Source: JAFAYN01 sp963733105
GTDB lineage: Bacteria; Gemmatimonadota; Gemmatimonadetes; Longimicrobiales; Longimicrobiaceae
Direction of reading: 5' to 3'
Assembly: GCA_963733105.1 (NCBI GenBank)
Contig: CAVTCB010000004.1
Coordinates: forward strand, 124,001-188,000
Length of the DNA stretch: 64,000 nucleotides
Shown here: piece after piece, positions 15,424-23,230 of the stretch
How positions within the stretch are numbered: position 1 is the first letter of the stretch
Layout of the letters: each line of letters begins with the position of its first letter
Notes under the pieces: generated by a model
The model's database searches: none
What the model was told of the DNA's origin: nothing
The model's input: the letters and a program-made list of their open reading frames with translations, nothing else
Made by a program: the position numbers and the translations under genes

Positions 15424-16764
15424 GTGCACGCACGCCGCTTCCTCGCCGCAGCAGCGTCCCTGTCCCTGCTCGCGGCGCCCCTCGCCGCCCAGCAGCAGCC
15501 CGGGCCCGCCACGCCCCAGGCCCAGCGCGTCGTCGCCATCCGCGCCGGGCGGCTCCTGGACGGCACCGGCGCCGCCCCGCGCGAGAACGTCGTCATCCTG
15601 GTGCGCGGCAACCGCATCGCCGAGGTGGGCGCCGGCGTCCGCGTCCCCGAGGGGGCCGAGACCGTCGACCTGTCCGGCTGGACGGTGATGCCCGGCTTCA
15701 TCGACGCGCACACCCACATCACCGGCGACCCCAGCAACGGCTACGCCGACCGCGAGCTGCACCAGTTCCCCGGCCACGAAGCGCTGGTGGGCGCCAAGAA
15801 CGCGCGCCTCACCCTCCTGGCCGGCTTCACCACCATCCGCAACGTCGGCTCCGGCGAGTGGGCCGACGTCGCGCTGCGCAACGCCGTCAACGAGGGGATC
15901 GTCCCCGGCCCGCGCATCTACGCCGCCGCGCACTCCCTGGGGATCACCGGCGGCCACTGCGACACCAACGGCTTCCGCCCCGACCTGCGCGAGGAGCCCG
16001 GCGTCCGCCAGGGGATCGCCAACGGAGTGGACCAGGCCCGCGAGGCCGTGCGCTACCAGGTCAAGTACGGCGCCGACGTCATCAAGATCTGCGCGACCGG
16101 GGGCGTCCTCTCCGCCGGCGACGCCGTGGGCGTGCAGCAGTACTCCGAAGAGGAGATGCGCGCCATCGTGGAGACCGCCGCCCTCGCCGAGCGGAAGGTG
16201 GCCGCCCACGCCCACGGCGCCGAGGGGATCCGGGCCGCCGTCCGCGCCGGAGTGGCCTCCATCGAGCACGGCTCCATCCTGGACGACGAGACGCTCCGGC
16301 TCATGAAGGAGCGCGGCACCTACCTGGTCCCCACCATGATGGCCTTCGACTACGTGGTGCAGGGCGCCCGCAGCGGGCGCCTCGCCCCCTGGTCCGCCGC
16401 CAAGGCGCTGGAGATCGCCCCCCACGCCGGGGAGTCGGTGCGCCGCGCCATCCGGGCCGGCGTCCCCATCGCCTTCGGTACCGACGCCGGCGTCTTCCCG
16501 CACGGCACCAACGCCGACGAGTTCCGGCTCCTGGTGGGAGCGGGGATGACCCCGCAGCAGGCCGTCGAGTCCGCCACCCGCGAAGCCGCCAGGCTCCTGG
16601 GCGCGAGGGACCTCGGGACGGTGCAGGCGGGTAAGCTGGCCGACCTCGTCGCCGTCCGCGGCGACCCCCTGCGGAGCGTCGAGCTCCTCCGGCAGGTGGG
16701 GTTCGTGATGAAGGACGGCGTGGTGTACAAGCGCGACGGCACGCCGCTCGCGGAGCCGCGCTGA
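15424..16764 (+). CDS. Secreted amidohydrolase (imidazolonepropionase / Xaa-Pro dipeptidase-like)
   Basis: A 446-residue amidohydrolase with a signal peptide (residues 1-22, cleavage near LAAQQ). Metal ligands are in order: GFIDAHTHI (HxH), KICATGGVLS with the candidate carbamylated lysine, VAAHAHGAEG, ASIEHGSILDD and FGTDAGVFPHGTN. The C-terminus folds back to the N-terminal beta-sandwich (GTVQAGKLADLVAVRGDPL). Family members hydrolyse cyclic amides or prolyl dipeptides; the substrate here is unknown. The GTG at 15424 follows GGAGG with short spacing and gives a proper signal peptide. The gene is followed by a DUF5683 gene after 30 bp, probably in one transcript with murI. Confidence 0.9.
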   Translation: MHARRFLAAAASLSLLAAPLAAQQQPGPATPQAQRVVAIRAGRLLDGTGAAPRENVVILVRGNRIAEVGAGVRVPEGAETVDLSGWTVMPGFIDAHTHITGDPSNGYADRELHQFPGHEALVGAKNARLTLLAGFTTIRNVGSGEWADVALRNAVNEGIVPGPRIYAAAHSLGITGGHCDTNGFRPDLREEPGVRQGIANGVDQAREAVRYQVKYGADVIKICATGGVLSAGDAVGVQQYSEEEMRAIVETAALAERKVAAHAHGAEGIRAAVRAGVASIEHGSILDDETLRLMKERGTYLVPTMMAFDYVVQGARSGRLAPWSAAKALEIAPHAGESVRRAIRAGVPIAFGTDAGVFPHGTNADEFRLLVGAGMTPQQAVESATREAARLLGARDLGTVQAGKLADLVAVRGDPLRSVELLRQVGFVMKDGVVYKRDGTPLAEPR

Positions 16765-16794
16765 CCACGGGAACGCGACCACAACCCGGCCTCC

Positions 16795-17373
16795 ATGCAG
16801 CTTTCTTCGATCTCCCGCGCCCTGCTGGGCCTCGCGCTGGCCGCGCTCGCCCCGGCCGCGCTCCGCGCGCAGACCCAGCCGCCCGCGCGCGACACCGCCG
16901 CGGCCCGGCCGCCGGCCCCCGTACCCGCCGCCCCCGTGGCCGCGGACACGTCGCGGGCCGCCGCCGCCGCCCGCATCACCCCCAAGGGCGCCTTCCTCCG
17001 CTCCCTGGTCCTCCCCGGGTGGGGGCAGTCCGCCATCGGCTCCCCGGGGCGCGGCTCCGTCTACTTCGCCATGGAGGCCACCAGCCTCTGGATGGTCTAC
17101 AAGAGCCGCCGCAAGCTGGGGGCGGCCCGCGAGCAGGAGGAGTGGCTGCACGAGACCGGGCAGCTCGAGGAGGAGCGGCACACCGGGCTGGTCAACTCCC
17201 GCGAGCAGCAGGTGGAGGACTGGATCACCCTGGCCGGCTTCGTCCTCCTCTTCAACGCCGCCGACGCCTTCGTCGCCGCGCACCTGGGCGACTTCGACGC
17301 CCGCATCGGCACGCTCCCCACCCCCCGCGGGCTGGAGGTGCGCGCCACGCTCCCCGTGGGGGGCCGTCCGTGA
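16795..17373 (+). CDS. DUF5683-type membrane protein with signal peptide
   Basis: A 192-residue protein of unknown function. A signal peptide (residues 1-25) is followed by an Ala/Pro-rich linker to about residue 55. The conserved block is PKGAFLRSLVLPGWGQSAIGSPGRG, typical of DUF5683 proteins, then a hydrophobic helix (YFAMEATSLWMVYKSRRKLG), a charged helix (EQEEWLHETGQLEEER) and a second hydrophobic segment (DWITLAGFVLLFNAADAFVAAHL). The last 20 residues resemble an outer-membrane-type strand. It ends in a GTGA overlap with murI, so the two are co-translated. Confidence 0.8.
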   Translation: MQLSSISRALLGLALAALAPAALRAQTQPPARDTAAARPPAPVPAAPVAADTSRAAAAARITPKGAFLRSLVLPGWGQSAIGSPGRGSVYFAMEATSLWMVYKSRRKLGAAREQEEWLHETGQLEEERHTGLVNSREQQVEDWITLAGFVLLFNAADAFVAAHLGDFDARIGTLPTPRGLEVRATLPVGGRP

Positions 17374-18161
17374 GCCCCGCCGCCCCGGTCGCCGTCTTCG
17401 ACTCGGGGATGGGCGGGCTCTCGGTGCTCCGCGAGGTCCGCGCGCTCCTCCCCGCCGAGGACCTCCTCTACCTGGCCGACAGCGCCTTCTGCCCCTACGG
17501 CCCCCGCGCCGCCGACGAGGTGCGCGAGCGCTCCGTCGCCATCGGCCGCTGGCTCCAGGAGCGCGGCGCCAAGGTCCTGGTGGTGGCCTGCAACACCGCC
17601 TCCGGCGCCGCGCTGGAGGCGCTGCGCGAGGCCCTGCGGGTCCCGGTGGTGGGGATGGAGCCCGCCGTGAAGCCCGCCGTGCGCGACACCGCCAACGGGC
17701 GGGTGGGGGTGCTCGCCACCGCGGGGACGCTCGCCTCCGGGCGCTTCGCCCGCCTCCTCCGCGACCACGCCGCCGGGGTGGAGGTGGTCGCCCACCCGGG
17801 GACCGGGCTGGTGGAGCTGGTGGAGGACGGGGACTTCGACGGGCCGGGGGTGCGCGCCGCGCTGGAGCCGGTGCTGGCGCCGTTCCGGGAGCGGGGGGTG
17901 GACACCGTGGTCCTGGGGTGCACGCACTACCCCTTTCTGCGGGAGGCGATCTCCGGGATCCTGGGGGACGGCGTGCGGCTGGTGGACAGCGCTCCGGCCA
18001 TCGCGCGGCAGACGCGGCGGGTGCTGGAGGAGCGTGGCCTGCTGGCGGCGGGCGGGGAAGGGCGGGTGCGCTTTCTCACCACCGGGGAGCCGTCGGACGT
18101 GGCTCCGGTGGTCGAGCGTCTCTGGGGCGAGCCTGTTCCGGTGGAGCGGGTGACGGTCTGA
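17370..18161 (+). CDS. murI: Glutamate racemase
   Basis: A 263-residue cofactor-independent racemase supplying D-glutamate for peptidoglycan. Both catalytic cysteines are present: VVACNTASGAALEAL (about residue 72) and LGCTHYPFL (about residue 184). The substrate-binding opening FDSGMGGLSVL is at residues 10-20. The length matches the family. GTG at 17370 overlaps the preceding gene's TGA by 4 bp. The gene is followed within 12 bp by a type B structured repeat and faces the lpxH gene on the opposite strand. The function is secure. Confidence 0.96.
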   Translation: MSPAAPVAVFDSGMGGLSVLREVRALLPAEDLLYLADSAFCPYGPRAADEVRERSVAIGRWLQERGAKVLVVACNTASGAALEALREALRVPVVGMEPAVKPAVRDTANGRVGVLATAGTLASGRFARLLRDHAAGVEVVAHPGTGLVELVEDGDFDGPGVRAALEPVLAPFRERGVDTVVLGCTHYPFLREAISGILGDGVRLVDSAPAIARQTRRVLEERGLLAAGGEGRVRFLTTGEPSDVAPVVERLWGEPVPVERVTV

Positions 18162-18172
18162 AGGGCAGGTTC

Positions 18173-18301
18173 GGGCGTGCCCCCGGCTGGCGCCGGGGTC
18201 GGGCTGCGGCTCCGTAAAGCACGATACAACCGTGCTTAACGGAGTCGAGCCCCCGCAAACAGCCGCGGGGTCTCGCCCCTTCGGGCTCGCATCCCTCACG
18301 C
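18173..18301 (+). repeat. Structured intergenic repeat, type B, copy 1 (four stem-loops)
   Basis: Four hairpins in a row. P1: CCCCGGC (18181-18187)-TGGC-GCCGGGG (18192-18198). P2: outer CTCCGT (18210-18215)/ACGGAG (18239-18244) around inner AAGCACG (18217-18223)-ATACAAC-CGTGCTT (18231-18237). P3: GAG-C-CCCCGC (18251-18256)-AAACAGCC-GCGGGG (18265-18270)-T-CTC. P4: GCCC-CTTC-GGGC. The element ends GCATCCCTCACGC. Copies at 56106 (minus) and 58883 have the same layout with different paired stems. Confidence 0.87.
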
Positions 18302-18352
18302 AACTACAGGTGCAGACGGCAGTTGTAGTAGGAGTCACCCACGGGAGGAGGT

Positions 18353-18420
18353 GGGGTGCTCCCGGAGGAATCCGCACTGTTTGAGCGAAGCGAGTTGGCG
18401 GATTCCGGAGGGAGCGCCCC
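18353..18420. terminator. Long imperfect hairpin between convergent murI and lpxH genes
   Basis: Outer arms GGGGTGCTCCC (18353-18363) and GGGAGCGCCCC (18410-18420), an internal loop of GGA opposite GGA, then a perfect inner stem GGAATCCGC (18367-18375)/GCGGATTCC (18398-18406). The 22-base apical loop reads as a further weak palindrome, TGAGCG/CGAAGCGAG. It lies 20 bp past the lpxH stop on the minus strand and probably terminates transcription in both directions, although neither side has a T-run. Confidence 0.6.
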
Positions 18421-18440
18421 GCCGACGACCCACGCGCAGA

Positions 18441-19199
18441 TCAGCCCTCCGCGTCCGCCGGACGAGGCCAGCGGCGCAGCTCCGGCGGGCCGCCGTCCAT
18501 GGGGAGCGCCAGGTAGGTGAAGTGCCGGATCCAGTCCCCCGCGTTCGCGTAGAAGCGTCCCGGCTCCACCTCCACCACCGCCGGGACGTGCGCGTGCCCG
18601 GCCACCACCAGCTCCAGGCCCGCGTCCTCCCGCAGCCGCTCCTCCGCCCACGCCTGGATGAACGCCGCCCGGTGCCCGGCGCGGGGGTCGGCGTGGTCGG
18701 CCTTGTGCCCTGTCGTGGAGGCCAGCCGCGCGATCCGCGTCCCCAGGTCGGGGTGGAGCACCCGGAACGCCCCCACGATGAACGGGTGGCGGATGAACGC
18801 CTTCAGCGCCCGGTACTTGTAGTCCCCGCTCCCCACCCCGTCGCCGTGGGCCACCAGCGCCCGCCTCCCCGCGAGCGCCAGCTCCACCGGCCCGTTCAGC
18901 AGCTCCACCCCCACCTCGTCGCGGAGGAAGCGGCCCGCCCAGGCGTCGTGGTTCCCCCCCACGAAGGAGACCGGGAGCCCCGACTCCACCACCTCGCGCA
19001 GCGCCGCCAGCGTGCGGTAGTGCTCGCGCAGGATCACCGTCCCGTACTCGAACCAGAAGTCGAACAGGTCGCCGTTGATCAGGAGCCCCGAGGCGCTCCC
19101 CGGCGCGGCGGCCAGGAAGTCGCGGAAGGCGCGCTCCGTCGAGGGGGGGACCGCGCCGAGGTGCGTGTCCGAGACGATCAGGTAGGGGAGGTCGCTCAT
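18441..19199 (-). CDS. lpxH: UDP-2,3-diacylglucosamine diphosphatase (LpxH-type)
   Basis: A 252-residue calcineurin-like phosphoesterase. Metal-binding blocks are in order: IVSDTHLG, INGDLFDFWFEYG, FVGGNHDAW, LVAHGDGVGSGDYKYR and VVAGHAHVPAVV. The DFWFEYG and Arg-rich helical insertion (YRALKAFIRHPF) are LpxH-like. LpxH releases UMP from UDP-2,3-diacylglucosamine to make lipid X, the step between LpxD and LpxB, whose genes lie 30 kb away in this window. No lpxI or lpxG is seen here, so this is the best candidate for the step. It is divergent from a flippase gene and convergent with murI. Confidence 0.88.
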   Translation of the reverse strand: MSDLPYLIVSDTHLGAVPPSTERAFRDFLAAAPGSASGLLINGDLFDFWFEYGTVILREHYRTLAALREVVESGLPVSFVGGNHDAWAGRFLRDEVGVELLNGPVELALAGRRALVAHGDGVGSGDYKYRALKAFIRHPFIVGAFRVLHPDLGTRIARLASTTGHKADHADPRAGHRAAFIQAWAEERLREDAGLELVVAGHAHVPAVVEVEPGRFYANAGDWIRHFTYLALPMDGGPPELRRWPRPADAEG

Positions 19200-19259
19200 G
19201 GGCGGGGAAGGTACGCCCCTCCGGTCCGTCGGACAACGCCGCGCCCCCGCTCCGCCGCA

Positions 19260-19289
19260 TTGCGGAAGCGAAGCGCCAAAGCGTAATAT
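19260..19289 (+). promoter_or_regulatory. Promoter of the flippase gene, apparently leaderless
   Basis: TTGCGG (19260-19265) and TAATAT (19284-19289) with an 18-bp spacer. The GTG start is at 19296, exactly seven bases after the last -10 base, which is where transcription should begin. Confidence 0.6.
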
Positions 19290-19295
19290 CCCGTC

Positions 19296-20618
19296 GTGGC
19301 CCGTCGAGCACTGCAACTCCCGCCCGCCTCTCCTGCTTCCGCACCGGACCCGTGGATCACCCGGGTCCGGCGCTTCGGCTCGTCCCCCTCCTTCCGCCGG
19401 GTGGCGGAGACGGTGGCCACGCGCGTCGTCCTCTTGGGCCTCAGCGCGCTCACCGGGATCCTCGCCGCGCGGCTGATGGGCCCCGCCGGGCGCGGCTACT
19501 ACGCCGCGGCGGTGGTGGTGGGCGGGATCGCCCTGCAGCTCGGCACCATGGGGCTGCACGCCTCCAACACGTACTTCGCCGCCCGGACCCCCGCGCTCGC
19601 CCCGCGCCTCTTCGCGAACTCGCTGGTCACCGGGCTCGGGCTGGGGGCGCTGGTCGCGCTCGCCGGGCTCGCCGCCATCCTCCTCCGCCCCGAGCTGGCC
19701 CCGGTCCACGGCTGGGTCCTGGTGTTCACCCTGGCGGCGGTCCCCTTCTCGCTCGCCACCCTCCTCCTGCAGAGCCTGCTGCTCGGCATCCACGAGGTCC
19801 GCGACCACAACCGGGTCGACGTGGTGTCCACCGCCCTGGCCATGATCGTGCTGGCCGCCGCCGCCGCCTCCGGGACGGTGACCGTGAAGGCCCTCACCGG
19901 GGGAGGGCTCGCCGCGGCGGCGGTGACGTTCGCGTGGACGGCGCGGCGGGCGCGGCTGCGGCTCCCCGCCCTCGAGGGCCCCTCCTGGCCCCTCTTCCGC
20001 GAGGGACTGCGCTTCGGGACCCGCGCGTACCTCAGCGCGTTCTTCGCCTTCCTGGTGCAGCGGCTGGACGTCTTCCTCCTCGCCCGGTGGACCGACGCGG
20101 AGCAGACCGGCTACTACGTCGCCGCCGTCTCCGTCGCCACGGTCGCCACCGTGTTTCCCGGCGTGGTGGGCACCCTCGTCTTCCCGCGCCTGGCCGCCTC
20201 CCCCGACCCGCGCGAGCGGTGGCGCATCACCCGCCGCGCCTTCCTCCTCTCCGGCGCCGTGATGGCCGTGGTCGCGGCGGGGGTCGCCGCGTGCGCGCCG
20301 TGGATCGTCCGGCTCCTGTACGGCGAGGCCTTCGCGCCCGCGGTGGCTCCCCTGCGCTGGTCCATGCTCGCCGTCTGGATGTTGTCGTCCAACTCCATCC
20401 TGATGAAGCACTTCTCCGCCGACGGGACGTCGTGGGTGGTGGTCTACTCTCCCGCCCTCGCCACCCTGGTCAACCTCGCCCTGAACGCGCTCCTCGTCCC
20501 CGGGCTGGGCACCGTCGGGGCGGCGCTGGCGTCGGTCGGCGCCTACGCTTCCATGCTCGCGGTGAGCGGGCTCCACCTGGCGTACACGGCGCGGCGGGGT
20601 CCCGGCCCCCGGGCCTGA
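19296..20618 (+). CDS. Polysaccharide flippase (Wzx/MOP-type membrane protein)
   Basis: A 440-residue inner-membrane protein with 12 or more hydrophobic helices. The opening VAETVATRVVLLGLSALTGILAARLMGPAGRGYYAAAVVV is characteristic of oligosaccharide flippases of the MOP superfamily, as is LRFGTRAYLSAFFAFLVQRLDVFLLARWTDAEQTGYYVAAVSVA at the start of the second half. It probably moves lipid-linked glycan across the membrane. No glycosyltransferases lie nearby, so the glycan is unknown. The GTG start has no Shine-Dalgarno sequence; the promoter -10 box is only six bases upstream, implying a leaderless mRNA. It is clearly different from MurJ at 61328. Confidence 0.85.
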   Translation: MARRALQLPPASPASAPDPWITRVRRFGSSPSFRRVAETVATRVVLLGLSALTGILAARLMGPAGRGYYAAAVVVGGIALQLGTMGLHASNTYFAARTPALAPRLFANSLVTGLGLGALVALAGLAAILLRPELAPVHGWVLVFTLAAVPFSLATLLLQSLLLGIHEVRDHNRVDVVSTALAMIVLAAAAASGTVTVKALTGGGLAAAAVTFAWTARRARLRLPALEGPSWPLFREGLRFGTRAYLSAFFAFLVQRLDVFLLARWTDAEQTGYYVAAVSVATVATVFPGVVGTLVFPRLAASPDPRERWRITRRAFLLSGAVMAVVAAGVAACAPWIVRLLYGEAFAPAVAPLRWSMLAVWMLSSNSILMKHFSADGTSWVVVYSPALATLVNLALNALLVPGLGTVGAALASVGAYASMLAVSGLHLAYTARRGPGPRA

Positions 20619-20626
20619 GCCCGGGT

Positions 20627-20655
20627 TTGACACGCCGCGCGGGCGCGGGTACAAT
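20627..20655 (+). promoter_or_regulatory. Strong promoter of the thioesterase-rdgB operon
   Basis: TTGACA (20627-20632, perfect -35) and TACAAT (20650-20655) with a 17-bp spacer. The start codon of the first gene is at 20692, giving a leader of about 30 bases. This is the best sigma-70-type promoter outside the rRNA region. Confidence 0.8.
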
Positions 20656-20691
20656 CCGGGCTCGCGAACCCCGTCCATCCGCAACGCTCCC

Positions 20692-21132
20692 GTGCCGCAC
20701 GCACCCCACCGCTCCGTCGTCGAGCTGCGCGTCCGCTACTCCGAGACCGACCAGATGGGCGTGGTCTACCACGCCAACTACCTGGCCTGGTGCGACATGG
20801 GGCGCACCGAGCTGATCCGGGGGCTGGGGAGGTCGTACGCCGAGCTGGAGCGCGACGGGCTGGTCCTCGCCGTCTCCGACGCCGCCCTCCGCTACCACGC
20901 TCCCGCCCGCTACGACGAGCTGATCCGCGTGGAGACCCGGGTGGAGGAGGTCCGCTCGCGGACCGTGACCTTCGCCTACCTGATCTCCCGCGTGGAGGGG
21001 GAGCCGCAGAGGCTGGTGACCGCCAGGACCGTCATGATCGCCCTCACCCCCGCCGGGGCCACGCAGAAGATCCCCGCGCCGTTCCTCGCCGCCCTCCGCG
21101 GCGCCCTCGCGACCGAAGGAGCCCCCTCGTGA
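20692..21132 (+). CDS. Acyl-CoA thioesterase, YbgC/4-hydroxybenzoyl-CoA thioesterase family
   Basis: A 146-residue single hot-dog domain. The catalytic region RYSETDQMGVVYHANYLAWCDMGRTELIRGLG contains the conserved Asp (MG-V-YHANY) of the 4HBT/YbgC family. These enzymes hydrolyse acyl-CoA; in proteobacteria YbgC is associated with the Tol-Pal envelope complex, but no tol genes are visible here. The gene starts with GTG and ends in a GTGA overlap with the next gene. It is the first gene of a long, tightly packed operon running to rdgB. Confidence 0.9.
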   Translation: MPHAPHRSVVELRVRYSETDQMGVVYHANYLAWCDMGRTELIRGLGRSYAELERDGLVLAVSDAALRYHAPARYDELIRVETRVEEVRSRTVTFAYLISRVEGEPQRLVTARTVMIALTPAGATQKIPAPFLAALRGALATEGAPS

Positions 21133-23204
21133 AGCGCACCCTCCCCGCCGTGCCGGCCCTCCTCGCCGCGCTGGCCCTCGCCGGGTGCGCCGCCCCGCGG
21201 GGCGCGGCCTCCGGTCCGGCCGGGCCGCGCCTGGCCGGGACCGACGTCGCGGCGGCCGCCCTCCTTCTCCGCCTGGAGGACCGCCGCGAGTACGACGCCG
21301 GCGCCCTGGGGATCGGCGCCGCGTCGCGGAACCCGGAGCTGCGGCGGCGGGCCGCGCTCGCCGCCGGGCGCATCCGCGACCGCCGCGCCCTCCCCCTACT
21401 CGCCGGCCTCCTCGCCGACCCGGACACCTCCGTCGCCGCCACCGCCGCCTTCGCCCTGGGCCACCTGGGCGACAGCACCGCCGTGGAGGCGCTGGCCCCC
21501 CGGGTGGCGCCGGAGCGCGCCGCCGCCGCTCCGACCGTGGTGGGCGAGGCGGCCATGGCGCTCGCCAGGCTGCGGACGCAGCGGGGGAGGGAAGTGGTGG
21601 AGGGCTTCCTCCGCGCCGTTCCCGTGGACGCGCCCGGGAGCCGGACCGCCGTCGGCGCCGCGCTCCTGGCCGCCTGGCGCTTCCCGCGCGCCGGCTCCGA
21701 CCCTGGCGTGATCCAGCGCTGGACCGCGTCCGCCGACCCGGAGCTGCGCTGGCGCGCCGTCTACGCGCTCACCCGCCGCCCCGACCCGGCCGCCGCCCCG
21801 GCGCTCGCGCGCCTGGTGGGAGACCCCGACCCGCTCACCCGCTCCTTCGCCGTGCGCGGGCTCGCCGCCCCGCTGGCCGACTCCTCCTCGGTCGGCGCCG
21901 CCGCCGCGCGGGGCCTCCTCCTGGAGGCGCTGCGCGACACCAGCGCCGCCGTGCGGATCGGCGCCGCGCGCGCCCTGGGGACCCACCCCCACCCCTCCGC
22001 CGTCGCCGCCCTCGCCGCGCTCCTCGCCGGCCCCGACGCCAACCTGGCGGTCACCGCGGCCGAGTCGCTGGGACGCCTGGGGACGGCCGCCGGCCCCGCC
22101 GCGCCCGCGCTGCGGGGCGTCGCGCTCGACACCGCGCGCACCATCTCCGTCCGCACGGCCGCCCTCGCCGCCCTGGCCGAGTCCGCGCCCGTGGAAGCGG
22201 CCGCCGCCGCGGCCCGCTTCGCCGCCGAGAGCGGCTGGCGCGCCCGCGCCGCCGCCGCCCGCGCCTACGCGCGCCTGGGCCCCGTCACCCGCCCCGAGCT
22301 GGAGGCGCTGGCCCGCGACGCCGACCCGCGCGTGGCCGGGGCCGTGATCGAGGCGTCCGTCGGCGCGCCGGGGGCGCCGCTCCCGGCGCTGCGCCCCCTC
22401 CTGCTGCGCTCGCTGGAGGCCGCCGACCCCATCGTGCGGGCCAGCGCCCTCACCGGGCTGGCGCGGCTGGCGGACACCACCACCCTCACCGACGTCCTGG
22501 ACGCCTACGAGCGCGCCGCGGGCGACACCCTGAACGACGCCGTCCTCGCCAGCTTCGAGGCCATGGAGGCGCTGCGCACCGCCGGAGCGCCGGTATCCCG
22601 CGCCTTCTTCCTCCGCTTCCGGCGCTCCGGCGACCCGCTGGTGCGCCTCCGCGCCGCCGCCCTCTTCGGCGACACGGCCACCACGGCCTGGGGCCCCGCC
22701 CTTCCCGTGGAGACCGGGCTGGAAGAGGCGGACTACCTGGACGTGGTGCGCGACCTGGTGCTCCCCTCGCTGGCGGGGCGCCACCCGCGCGCGCGCATCG
22801 TCACGGAGTCCGGCGCCATCGACCTCCGGCTGCACGCCGCCGACGCCCCGCTCACGGTGATGAGCTTCCTGGGGCTGGCCGACCGCGGGTTCTTCGACGG
22901 CCAGGAGTGGCCGCGCGTCGTCCCCAACTTCGTCGTCCAGGGCGGCGATCCGCGGGGGGACACTTCCGGCGGTCCGGGGTATGCGATCCGCGACGAGATC
23001 AACCGTCACCCCTACGGCACCGGGACGCTGGGGATGGCCCTCTCCGGGCCGGACACCGGCGGGAGCCAGTGGTTCATCACCCACTCCCCCCAGCCGCACC
23101 TGGACGGCGGGTACACCGTCTTCGGCCGGGTGTCGGACGGGATGGAGGCGGTGGACCGCGTGGTCGTGGGGGCGAAGATCATCCGCATCGTCCGGCTCCC
23201 CTGA
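21129..23204 (+). CDS. HEAT-repeat lipoprotein with C-terminal cyclophilin-type peptidyl-prolyl isomerase domain
   Basis: A 691-residue lipoprotein (lipobox ALAGC near residue 20). Residues about 40-520 consist of Ala- and Leu-rich HEAT-like repeats (for example RRRAALAAGRIRDRRALPLLAGLLADPD and LRWRAVYALTRRPDPAAAPALARLVGDPDPLTRSFAVRGL). Residues about 530-691 are a cyclophilin domain (FLGLADRGFFDGQEWPRVVPNFVVQGGDPRGD, GTLGMALSGPDTGGSQWFITHSPQPHLDGGYTVFGRV), matching the bacterial short cyclophilins with the conserved GSQWFIT block. It probably acts as a periplasmic folding catalyst with a helical scaffold for client binding. It overlaps the thioesterase by 4 bp. Confidence 0.9.
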   Translation: MKRTLPAVPALLAALALAGCAAPRGAASGPAGPRLAGTDVAAAALLLRLEDRREYDAGALGIGAASRNPELRRRAALAAGRIRDRRALPLLAGLLADPDTSVAATAAFALGHLGDSTAVEALAPRVAPERAAAAPTVVGEAAMALARLRTQRGREVVEGFLRAVPVDAPGSRTAVGAALLAAWRFPRAGSDPGVIQRWTASADPELRWRAVYALTRRPDPAAAPALARLVGDPDPLTRSFAVRGLAAPLADSSSVGAAAARGLLLEALRDTSAAVRIGAARALGTHPHPSAVAALAALLAGPDANLAVTAAESLGRLGTAAGPAAPALRGVALDTARTISVRTAALAALAESAPVEAAAAAARFAAESGWRARAAAARAYARLGPVTRPELEALARDADPRVAGAVIEASVGAPGAPLPALRPLLLRSLEAADPIVRASALTGLARLADTTTLTDVLDAYERAAGDTLNDAVLASFEAMEALRTAGAPVSRAFFLRFRRSGDPLVRLRAAALFGDTATTAWGPALPVETGLEEADYLDVVRDLVLPSLAGRHPRARIVTESGAIDLRLHAADAPLTVMSFLGLADRGFFDGQEWPRVVPNFVVQGGDPRGDTSGGPGYAIRDEINRHPYGTGTLGMALSGPDTGGSQWFITHSPQPHLDGGYTVFGRVSDGMEAVDRVVVGAKIIRIVRLP

Positions 23205-23230
23205 GCCCGGGCGACACACGCGAAGGACGC

